Positions 5,994 through 11,794 of a stretch of 11,794 bases of DNA are shown piece by piece. A model generated the notes under the pieces. It saw only the letters and a list, made by a program, of their open reading frames with translations. It did no database searches and had not been told where the DNA came from. Each line of letters starts with the position of its first letter. The first letter of the stretch is position 1. Both the position numbers and the translations under genes were made by a program. Source of the DNA: PVC group bacterium (GTDB taxonomy: Bacteria; Verrucomicrobiota; Kiritimatiellia; UBA8416; PXDI01); assembly GCA_003565095.1 (NCBI GenBank), contig PXDI01000362.1:1-11794 (forward strand), given 5' to 3'.

Positions 5994-8081
5994 CTACCGT
6001 ATCTTCTTCTGCTCACGCCGCTTCTTAATGATTTCCTCTGCCAGACTGAACGGCACCGCTTCGTAGCGTTCGAATTGCATTGTAAATGCACCGCGCCCCT
6101 GCGTCAGCGTACGGATCGTGTTTGAATATCCGAACATCTCACTCAAAGGCACCATTCCGCGCACAATCTTCTGCCCGGCTTTTTCATCCATTGTTTCAAT
6201 CCGGCCGCGGCGCTGACAGACCGATCCGGAAACCGGCCCCATGTAATCTTCCGGACAGACTGCTTCAACAGACATCACCGGTTCAAGCAACTCAGGACGT
6301 GACTTCATGAATAAATCGCGGAAACATACCCGCGCCGCCTCAATAAAGGCATATTCACTTGAGTCAACCTCGTGATATGAACCGTCCAGCAGCGTTACAC
6401 ACATATCCACTACCGGATAACCGGCAAACGGACCGTGCGCCATTGCACCAATAACACCCTTCTCAACCGCCGGAATGTATTCCTGCGGGATATTGCCGCC
6501 CTTGACCTTATTAACAAAGGAAAACCCGTGTCCCGGATCGGTCGGCTCAACCTTCATTACCACATGACCGTATTGACCGCGACCACCGGTCTGCTTCGAA
6601 TGTTTGTACTGTCCCTCAGCCATGGCGGTACCGGTTTCACGATAGGCAACTTCAGGACGGCCTACTTCCGCGACCACACCGAACTCACGCTTCAACCGCT
6701 CAACCAGCACCTCAAGATGCAATTCACCCATACCTGATATGATGGTTTCCTCGGTCTCTTCGTCATAACCAACCACAAAGGTGGGATCCTCATCCGCCAT
6801 ATGCCGCAAAGCTTCACCCATCTTCTCGTTATCGTTACGACTGGCCGGCTTAATGCTGATGGACATCACCGGTGCCGGAAATTCAATCGACTCAAGTATT
6901 ATCGGGGAATCCTTCATGCAAATAGTGTCGCCGGTACGGGTCTGCTGCAATCCGACCGCCGCGACAATGTCACCGCTACTCGCCGACTCAATCGCTTCCT
7001 GACGGTTCGCGTGCATCCGGATAATGCGGCCCAACCGCTGGTTTGTATCCTGAGTGCTGTTGTATACCACCGTCCCGCTGGAAATCTGCCCAGAATAAAC
7101 CCGGATATAAGCCAATTTGCCCATATGCTTGTCGGCCACAATTTTAAACGCCAGCGCAGCAAAACGTTCCTTGTCGTCAGCCTGCAGTTCGTGCGTCTCG
7201 CCGTCATACTCCCCGTGGATAGCAGGCACTTCCACCGGCGACGGCAGATAATTGACAATCGCATCCAGCAAACGCTGAACACCCTTGTTCTTGAACGCAG
7301 ATCCGCAGTATACCGGAACAATCCGCCGCTCAATGGTGGCCTTGCGCACCACCTCAATAATTTCAGCTTCGCTGATTTCCTGGCCTTCCAGGAATTTTTC
7401 CAGCAGGTTATCACACTGTTCCGCGCTCTTCTCCAAGAGGTTCTGCCGCCAGTGCATGGCGGCTTCCAACATGTCTTCAGGAATATCGGTCTCCTGAAAA
7501 GATGTGCCCATGTCCTTGTCGTCGTAGTAAACCGCGCGCATCTGCACTAAATCAATCAGTCCATTAAAGTTTTCAGCCTGGCCGATCGGAATTACCATCG
7601 GCACCGCATTCGCACGCAGGGTCTCCTGAATGGATTCGACCACCGAAAAGAAATCCGCCCCGATGCGATCCATTTTGTTGATAAATGCAATCTTGGGGAC
7701 GCTGTACTTTTCACTTTGACGCCAGACCTGCTCGGATTGCGGCTGCACACCACCCACCGCACAGAAAAGCGCCACCGCACCGTCAAGCACCCGCAGACTG
7801 CGTTCAACTTCCGCGGTAAAGTCAACATGGCCCGGAGTGTCAATCAGCGTGATCCGGTGCTCGCGCCAACTTGTCGTTGTCGCCGCGGAATTAATCGTGA
7901 TGCCACGCTCCTGCTCCTGGTCCATAAAATCCATCACCGCCGCTCCGTCATGCGTTTCGCCGATCTTATACGTTTTTCCGGAATAAAACAGAATCCGCTC
8001 GCTTACAGTTGTTTTTCCCGCATCAATATGCGCCATCACGCCAATGTTTCTAACTTTATCAAGTGCTATCGTCCGACTCAT
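5994..8081 (-). CDS. fusA: elongation factor G
   Basis: A full-length 695-residue translational GTPase that moves tRNA and mRNA through the ribosome and helps recycle ribosomes. The G domain is complete: AHIDAGKT (17-24), RGITI (59-63) in switch I, DTPGH (81-85), NKMD (135-138) and GSAF (260-263). Later domains show the expected GELHLEVLVERLKREF, GGRGQYGHV (domain IV) and DGSYHEVDSSEYAF stretches. The ATG is backed by AGGAG 6-7 nt upstream on the minus strand. It has no rpsL, rpsG or tuf neighbour, unlike the common str operon. Spirochaetes, planctomycetes and some deltaproteobacteria carry two EF-Gs with divided tasks (translocation and recycling), so this may be one of a pair; the window cannot tell. 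Both flanking spacers are rich in inverted repeats. Confidence 0.97.
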   Translation of the reverse strand: MSRTIALDKVRNIGVMAHIDAGKTTVSERILFYSGKTYKIGETHDGAAVMDFMDQEQERGITINSAATTTSWREHRITLIDTPGHVDFTAEVERSLRVLDGAVALFCAVGGVQPQSEQVWRQSEKYSVPKIAFINKMDRIGADFFSVVESIQETLRANAVPMVIPIGQAENFNGLIDLVQMRAVYYDDKDMGTSFQETDIPEDMLEAAMHWRQNLLEKSAEQCDNLLEKFLEGQEISEAEIIEVVRKATIERRIVPVYCGSAFKNKGVQRLLDAIVNYLPSPVEVPAIHGEYDGETHELQADDKERFAALAFKIVADKHMGKLAYIRVYSGQISSGTVVYNSTQDTNQRLGRIIRMHANRQEAIESASSGDIVAAVGLQQTRTGDTICMKDSPIILESIEFPAPVMSISIKPASRNDNEKMGEALRHMADEDPTFVVGYDEETEETIISGMGELHLEVLVERLKREFGVVAEVGRPEVAYRETGTAMAEGQYKHSKQTGGRGQYGHVVMKVEPTDPGHGFSFVNKVKGGNIPQEYIPAVEKGVIGAMAHGPFAGYPVVDMCVTLLDGSYHEVDSSEYAFIEAARVCFRDLFMKSRPELLEPVMSVEAVCPEDYMGPVSGSVCQRRGRIETMDEKAGQKIVRGMVPLSEMFGYSNTIRTLTQGRGAFTMQFERYEAVPFSLAEEIIKKRREQKKIR

Positions 8082-8157
8082 TAATTTCTCCTGTTATGCT
8101 TAAAAAGCTGGATAGACTCGCAGGTATTGGTTGCCAAGGCAAGAAAAATCTCATATA

Positions 8158-8176
8158 ACTATACAAATTTGGTCAA
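8158..8176 (-). promoter_or_regulatory. tentative promoter region of fusA
   Basis: On the minus strand a TATAGT hexamer (8158-8163, 5 of 6 to the -10 consensus) lies about 76 bp before the fusA start. TTGACC (8171-8176) is nearby but only 7 bp from TATAGT, so the two cannot be a pair; TTGACC would need a poor -10 such as TATGAG (8150-8155, 15-bp spacer). The same nonamer TGTATAGTT occurs upstream of pdxB. If this is right, the cloverleaf-like element at 8180-8322 lies just upstream of, not within, the fusA transcript. Confidence 0.3.
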
Positions 8177-8179
8177 CCA

Positions 8180-8322
8180 TTTTGTGGGTATTTCTTCAAG
8201 ACTCCCGCGACCTTGTGTCGCGGGTGAATAAGATTGGCGGCATAAGCGTGTTGTTTACGCCAATCTTCCGCTCCTGCCGCATATAGCGGCAGGGGGCGGC
8301 TTACAGAAGATTGCCCACAAAA
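8180..8322. repeat. cloverleaf-like structured element in the fusA/GNAT divergent spacer
   Basis: A closing stem pairs TTTTGTGGG (8180-8188) with CCCACAAAA (8314-8322), and continues imperfectly to CTTC (8194-8197) with GAAG (8306-8309). Inside are three successive hairpins: CCCGCGAC/GTCGCGGG (8204-8211 with 8217-8224, 5-nt loop); AAGATTGGCG/CGCCAATCTT (8230-8239 with 8258-8267, 18-nt loop); and CCTGCCGC/GCGGCAGG (8273-8280 with 8286-8293, loop ATATA), the last extendable to 13 pairs with one bulged G at 8296. All core stems are perfect. It contains no gene. It could be a non-autonomous mobile element with terminal inverted repeats, a leader RNA for the acetyltransferase gene 46 bp downstream, or a free-standing RNA. 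Confidence 0.6.
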
Positions 8323-8368
8323 ATATTGGAAAAACCACAAATTTCAGAAAGGCATATTAAAAAAATAC

Positions 8369-8863
8369 ATGAAAAAAGACGACTACAAGATACGGGCGGC
8401 GGGATTTGAGGACGCTGTTGATATTTCACGCATCATTCGGGCCAACCCGGAAACGCTGCTGGCCCGGCCGATCGGTGATATTGTGCAGAATATCGACCGC
8501 TTTCTGGTTGCACAGACCGCAAAAAGCATTTGCGGAACCGTTTCATGGCAGATTCTGCCGGAGATCGGTGCCCCCCATAATCCTTCAGTTGAGATAAAAT
8601 CGCTGGCAGTCGACACTGACTTCCGCGGCCTTGGCATAGGTAAAGCTCTGGTGGAAAAGGCTATTAGCCAAATCCGCCTGCTGCATCCTGTTCAGATTAT
8701 TGCCCTTACCTTCGCCCCGGAGTTTTTTGAAAAACTGGGGTTCCGGCAGGTGGCGAAAGAATCATTGATGCACAAGATTTATGCCGGATGCGTAAACTGC
8801 ACCCGTTATGATTCGCCATTCACCTGCCCGGAAATTGCTGTCGCACTGGATATCCGCGCATAA
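8369..8863 (+). CDS. GNAT acetyltransferase, short ArgA-like
   Basis: A 164-residue GNAT-fold N-acetyltransferase. The acetyl-CoA site is visible as VDTDFRGLGIGKALVEKA (81-98), with the RGLGIG pyrophosphate loop at 86-91, preceded by the VEIKSLAV strand. The C-terminal part, LTFAPEFFEKLGF (113-125) then HKIYAGCVNC and TCPEIAVAL, matches the pattern I know from short bacterial amino-acid acetyltransferases annotated as ArgA-like N-acetylglutamate synthases, including three cysteines (141, 144, 153) that may bind metal. N-acetylglutamate synthesis for arginine is thus the favoured role, without arginine genes nearby to support it. The start ATG has only a weak, distant AGAAAGG (8346-8352). The gene overlaps the convergent symporter gene by 58 bp; because the TCPEIA motif lies in the overlap, this reading frame is the constrained one. 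Confidence 0.85.
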   Translation: MKKDDYKIRAAGFEDAVDISRIIRANPETLLARPIGDIVQNIDRFLVAQTAKSICGTVSWQILPEIGAPHNPSVEIKSLAVDTDFRGLGIGKALVEKAISQIRLLHPVQIIALTFAPEFFEKLGFRQVAKESLMHKIYAGCVNCTRYDSPFTCPEIAVALDIRA

Positions 8864-10293
8864 CATTGCCGCAAACGGTCAAAGCCGCTGAATACCAGAC
8901 AGAGGGCGATCGTTAGAAGCAGGTTCACCACCGCATAATAATGCAGCGCCAGATTTGTAACAAATACCACCAGGAGTGCACCCGCCAAAAATCCACAGAT
9001 TCCGCCCGCTACCAGTCCGCGGGCGGTGATGCCACGGCGCCACATTGCCACCAGCACCATTGCCAGTAATGGCGAGCCAAGACCGTTGATTACCTTGTTG
9101 ACTATCTCGAAAAGACCGCCCAGATAGCCCAGCGGTAAAGCCAGCAGATAAACCAGCACCCCCATCAAAACAATCAGCCCCACCGGCCGCTGCAAACGCC
9201 CCGCATTGCCCCCACCACCGCCGGTGCGGTTAAAGTCGCTTGCAACAGTGACACTGCAGGCATGCATGCCGGAATCAAGGCTCGACATTGTCGCGGCCAG
9301 CATACCGGCCGAGACCAACCCGGCAAACCCCGGCGGCATTGAACTGAAAAACCGCCCGAGCAAAACCGCCGGCGGAACCCCCGTCCCATCATCAATCAGC
9401 CCCCCCGCAAACAATCCCAGTAACGCCAGCAACAACAGCACAAACGCCGCTGCCCAGGCATTAATCCAGATGCCCTGCTGCGCGGCTTTCAGGCTCTTTG
9501 CCGAAAGATACCGCTGCAAAATCATCTGATCCGCCCCGTATCTTGCAAAAAATGCCACAAATGTGCCGATCACCCCGCTCCAGAAGGAGATCCTCATGGT
9601 CGGATCCCAGCCCCAGAAGGCCGGATCATTCGGCAGCCACGGTTGCAGCAACCCTTTGGAAAGACTTTCCTCCAGCAAGCCGGAAAGACCGGCTTCGAAT
9701 TGCATAACAGCAAAAACCAGCGCAAACACCACCGCGCCGAGCAAGACACAGAACTGCAAGACATCCGTCCAGATCACCGCCAGCAAACCGCCCCACGAAA
9801 TATAGAGCACGGAAACGGTTACGGTAATGAACATGATTAAAGCCGGCGGAAGCCCGGTTATCGCTCCGACGATACGCCCCAGCGCATACAAAGCTGTCGC
9901 CATCCACGCCATGCGCCATAACAAAAACAAACCGGCCGCGGTCCTACGTACTTCTGAATTAAAACGGTCTTCCAGCCACGCATAGCCGCTGATCCCGCTC
10001 TGCTTTCGGAAAAACGGAATTATCCAACGCGCGACTGGCCAGGCAACAATCAGAAACACCGGCACGGAAATCAATACATACAAACCATGCCCGATCACTT
10101 CGGCAGGGAATGCACTGAAATTGATGGCATTAAACAACGTCACCATCACCGACAGACCCATGGCGAATGCACTGACCCGCCGGCCGGCCAGATAGAAATC
10201 CTCCGCATCACGTTCACGACGCCGCGCCAACAACCCGCAAGCTATCACCATGCCGACATATACAATGAATATCAGATAATCAATAACACCCAA
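8806..10293 (-). CDS. sodium:solute symporter (SSS family)
   Basis: A polytopic inner-membrane transporter of about 495 residues from the Na+/solute symporter family (PutP, SGLT and relatives), which couples sodium entry to uptake of a small solute. It has the family start IDYLIFIVYVG, about thirteen hydrophobic segments, SWGGLLAVIWTDVLQF in the middle (a strong family motif) and AATMSSLDSGMHACSVTVASDF further on, whose Ser residues belong to the sodium site. The substrate cannot be read. The long frame opens at TTG 10314, but TTG 10293 is preferred: it has AAGGGGG (10298-10304) just upstream and places the conserved IDY near the start. The gene follows pdxB by 11-32 bp and probably shares its transcript. 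Its last 19 codons overlap the end of the opposite acetyltransferase gene. Confidence 0.9.
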   Translation of the reverse strand: MGVIDYLIFIVYVGMVIACGLLARRRERDAEDFYLAGRRVSAFAMGLSVMVTLFNAINFSAFPAEVIGHGLYVLISVPVFLIVAWPVARWIIPFFRKQSGISGYAWLEDRFNSEVRRTAAGLFLLWRMAWMATALYALGRIVGAITGLPPALIMFITVTVSVLYISWGGLLAVIWTDVLQFCVLLGAVVFALVFAVMQFEAGLSGLLEESLSKGLLQPWLPNDPAFWGWDPTMRISFWSGVIGTFVAFFARYGADQMILQRYLSAKSLKAAQQGIWINAWAAAFVLLLLALLGLFAGGLIDDGTGVPPAVLLGRFFSSMPPGFAGLVSAGMLAATMSSLDSGMHACSVTVASDFNRTGGGGGNAGRLQRPVGLIVLMGVLVYLLALPLGYLGGLFEIVNKVINGLGSPLLAMVLVAMWRRGITARGLVAGGICGFLAGALLVVFVTNLALHYYAVVNLLLTIALCLVFSGFDRLRQCYARISSATAISGQVNGES

Positions 10294-10325
10294 AGTTCCC
10301 CCTTCGCCCTGCAATCACTGGCAAC

Positions 10326-11498
10326 CTACTCAACCAGCCCGAACCCAAGCGCTTTCAAGGTCGCAGCAATCCCCGCGCCGGCACAGCCTAAACGCACCTT
10401 TGTAAAACGGAATTCACGCCGGACCGGATATTCCCGCCGCAAACGGTCAAAAGCTTTTGCACGTCCCCCGCCATCGCTTTCAGCAGTTGCCCTGAAGCGC
10501 CTGTCATCCGCTTCAATATCGTATACGCGTTTGACAATTGAATGCAAAAGCTCCGTTTCAGCAATTGCCCCGGCAGGACAATCGATGTAAGGAACTTCCG
10601 GCGGCGGCAGCAGATTATCAGGAGTCCAGTCGGCGTCAACCCCCAGATAGCGACAGGCGGCCTGATAAACCATCACCGTTCCCGCAACACGTCCCTCAAA
10701 CGAATGTCCGGCAATGTGCGGCGTGGCAATATCAACCGCATTCATCACATCCAAACGATATTCCGGTTCCCCTTCCCATGTGTCTAATACCACATGTGCA
10801 AGCTGAGCACTTTGCAACGCCTCCAGCAGCGCATCACTGTCAACAATCCCGCCCCGCGCGGCATTCACCAATATTGCGCCCTTGCGCATTTTCGCCAGAA
10901 ACTCCGCATCCACCAGCCGCAACGTCCGGTCAACACCATCGCGGTTCAAGGGAACATGCAAGGTGACAATATCGCTTTCCGCCAGCAGTTCCGGCAACTC
11001 AACAAAAGGACTGACTTCTCCGGCGGAATAATCACCCGCACGCGCCCGCGGCGGATCATTCTGCAATACCCGCATCCCCAGCGCACGCCCCTTCTCCACC
11101 ACCCGGCGGCCGACATTGCCTACCCCAATCACTCCCAGCGTCTTCCCGCGCAGCGTAAAACCATTGCGCACCGCCAGCGTCAGCAGCCCCGCCACCAGAT
11201 ACTCCGAAACACTGTTGGCATTGCAGCCCGGAGAATAACACCATTCAATCCCATGCTTTTCCAGATAAGGGATATCGAGATGATCCGTACCGATCGTCGC
11301 CGTACCAACAAAACGCACGGAACTTCCCTCAAGCAAATCAGCGTTGACCTTGGTTGTCGACCGTAATGCCAGAATCTCCGCATCCCGCACATCCGCCGCG
11401 CAAATACTGCGCCCCTCCAGCACCCGCGCATCCCCCAATGTACTGAACGCCTCCTCAACATACGGCATGTTCGTTGAACAAACTATCTTACGCTGCAT
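10326..11498 (-). CDS. pdxB: 4-phosphoerythronate dehydrogenase
   Basis: A 390-residue NAD-dependent enzyme that oxidises 4-phospho-D-erythronate to 2-oxo-3-hydroxy-4-phosphobutanoate, the second step of the DXP-dependent pathway to pyridoxal phosphate. It follows E. coli PdxB along its whole length: NMPYVEEAF (10-18), RSTTKVN (46-52), FVGTATIGTDHLD (63-75), SPGCNANSVSEY (89-100), the NAD loop GVGNVG (125-130), and the catalytic trio Arg215 (NAARGG), Glu244 (WEGEPE) and His261 (TPHIAGHSFEGR). The PdxB-specific C-terminal domain (about 285-390, with YDIEADDRRFR and FDRLRREYPVRRE) separates it from SerA and other 2-hydroxyacid dehydrogenases. The start is the second of two adjacent ATGs, 5 nt after AGGAG (11504-11508); ATG 11501 is too close to it. 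The long frame extends upstream without support. No other pdx genes are in the window. Confidence 0.95.
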   Translation of the reverse strand: MQRKIVCSTNMPYVEEAFSTLGDARVLEGRSICAADVRDAEILALRSTTKVNADLLEGSSVRFVGTATIGTDHLDIPYLEKHGIEWCYSPGCNANSVSEYLVAGLLTLAVRNGFTLRGKTLGVIGVGNVGRRVVEKGRALGMRVLQNDPPRARAGDYSAGEVSPFVELPELLAESDIVTLHVPLNRDGVDRTLRLVDAEFLAKMRKGAILVNAARGGIVDSDALLEALQSAQLAHVVLDTWEGEPEYRLDVMNAVDIATPHIAGHSFEGRVAGTVMVYQAACRYLGVDADWTPDNLLPPPEVPYIDCPAGAIAETELLHSIVKRVYDIEADDRRFRATAESDGGGRAKAFDRLRREYPVRREFRFTKVRLGCAGAGIAATLKALGFGLVE

Positions 11499-11561
11499 CA
11501 TGTCTCCTGACTGTGACAACAAGTTGAAATTAGACATAACTGAAGGTGCAATATGACATAA

Positions 11562-11567
11562 ACTATA
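11562..11567 (-). promoter_or_regulatory. tentative -10 box of pdxB
   Basis: TATAGT on the minus strand, 63 bp before the pdxB start, within TGTATAGTT, which is also found upstream of fusA. No good -35 hexamer is at the usual distance, so this rests on the hexamer and AT-rich setting only. Confidence 0.3.
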
Positions 11568-11598
11568 CAGATAATGCAATATTAGCGTTTACAAATAT

Positions 11599-11649
11599 CC
11601 CGGAGCCCCGGCACCCCTCGCCATTCATCCGCAATTCCGGAGATCCGGG
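11599..11649. repeat. GC-rich imperfect hairpin upstream of pdxB
   Basis: CCCGGAGCCCCGG (11599-11611) pairs with CCGGAGATCCGGG (11637-11649) at 11 of 13 positions around a 25-nt loop. It directly abuts the next, hexamer-built hairpin. It lies upstream of the pdxB promoter candidate and could be a terminator or processing site for a gene outside the window, or part of a repeat element. Confidence 0.45.
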
Positions 11650-11723
11650 TGTAAGAGTACGTGTAAGAGTAAGGGGCTTCCGGTCCGCATGGTCTTACCG
11701 TACTCCTACACATACTCGTACAC
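11649..11723. repeat. hairpin made of alternating hexamers (GTGTAN/GAGTAN)
   Basis: The left arm (11649-11672) is four hexamers: GTGTAA, GAGTAC, GTGTAA, GAGTAA. The right arm, read on the minus strand from 11723 to 11700, is GTGTAC, GAGTAT, GTGTAG, GAGTAC. The arms therefore match at the first five positions of every hexamer and differ at the sixth in all four, 20 of 24 pairs. The loop between is 27 nt. No coding sequence is seen here. Confidence 0.6.
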
Positions 11724-11749
11724 GCAAATCTCCCTCTTCTCTTCCTCCT

Positions 11750-11781
11750 GCCATCCGTGGGCCGGGTTTCCCATCCGTGGG
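11750..11781. repeat. short direct repeat CCATCCGTGGG
   Basis: The 11-mer CCATCCGTGGG occurs at 11751-11761 and again at 11771-11781, 20 bp apart. Each copy can form a tiny CCCA/TGGG-type hairpin. The window ends 13 bp later, so whether more copies follow is unknown. Confidence 0.5.
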
Positions 11782-11794
11782 TTATCATTCCCCA

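Noticed and set aside
6801..7550. A 249-codon open frame on the plus strand
   Set aside because: It is wholly antisense to fusA, has no ribosome-binding site or family resemblance, and has the His/Arg-rich composition expected of a shadow frame in GC-rich coding sequence.
8180..8322. Integron attC site or tRNA in the cloverleaf-like region
   Set aside because: No attC core sites of the RYYYAAC/GTTRRRY type at the ends, no CCA end, anticodon arm or T-loop consensus; stem sizes do not fit tRNA.
8715..8740. Hairpin CCCC-AGTTTTT / AAAAACT-GGGG as a symporter terminator
   Set aside because: It lies in the conserved APEFFEKLGF codons of the acetyltransferase, has a 2-nt bulge, and no T-run follows on the minus strand.
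10794..11366. A 190-codon open frame on the plus strand over pdxB
   Set aside because: Gln/Arg/His-rich shadow of pdxB with no ribosome-binding site.
11751..11781. Start of a CRISPR array
   Set aside because: Only two 11-bp copies with a 9-bp gap, no cas genes, and repeats much too short.

Overview
The window is an ordinary-looking stretch of bacterial chromosome of moderate GC content. It holds eight well-supported protein genes and unusually structured spacers. A GT9 (heptosyltransferase-like) gene, a large GT-C-like membrane protein and a quinone-independent core metabolism set point to a Gram-negative bacterium. The spacers carry degenerate hexamer arrays and long hairpins. I suspect a PVC-type lineage such as Kiritimatiellota or Lentisphaerota, but that is a low-confidence guess from general appearance; nothing here fixes the taxon. 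I see no phage, plasmid, transposase, CRISPR, rRNA or tRNA.

Layout, left to right. (1) 43-4078, plus strand: a large polytopic membrane protein of the 6-pyruvoyl-tetrahydropterin-synthase-related family, overlapped by a GT9 glycosyltransferase. They are probably co-expressed and make or export an envelope glycan. (2) 4097-4402, minus: a small FmdB-type zinc-ribbon protein with a low-complexity Lys/Ala/Asp/Ser tail. (3) 4403-4824: a divergent spacer with promoter candidates on both strands and a degenerate hexamer array. (4) 4825-5709, plus: a ROK-family sugar kinase resembling E. coli fructokinase Mak. (5) 5710-5993: a convergent spacer almost wholly filled by a foldable element bounded by inverted repeats, with a bidirectional terminator at its centre. 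(6) 5994-8081, minus: elongation factor G, away from any ribosomal-protein or tuf gene. (7) 8082-8368: a divergent spacer containing a cloverleaf-like structure of one closing stem and three hairpins. (8) 8369-8863, plus: a short ArgA-like GNAT acetyltransferase, whose end overlaps tail-to-tail with (9) 8806-10293, minus, a sodium:solute symporter. The symporter sits directly downstream of (10) 10326-11498, minus, pdxB of vitamin B6 synthesis. (11) 11499-11794: the pdxB promoter region, then two large hairpins, one built of alternating hexamers, and a short direct repeat.

The genes are mostly housekeeping: translation, PLP synthesis, sugar phosphorylation and envelope glycan synthesis. The unusual content is in the spacers. 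The two spacers flanking fusA each carry a multi-hairpin unit closed by terminal inverted repeats, and two other spacers carry degenerate hexamer arrays with fixed and variable positions. These are the best candidates for something undescribed: a non-autonomous mobile element family, a structured RNA, or both. All coordinates of pairings were worked out by eye, and no folding or database search was run.
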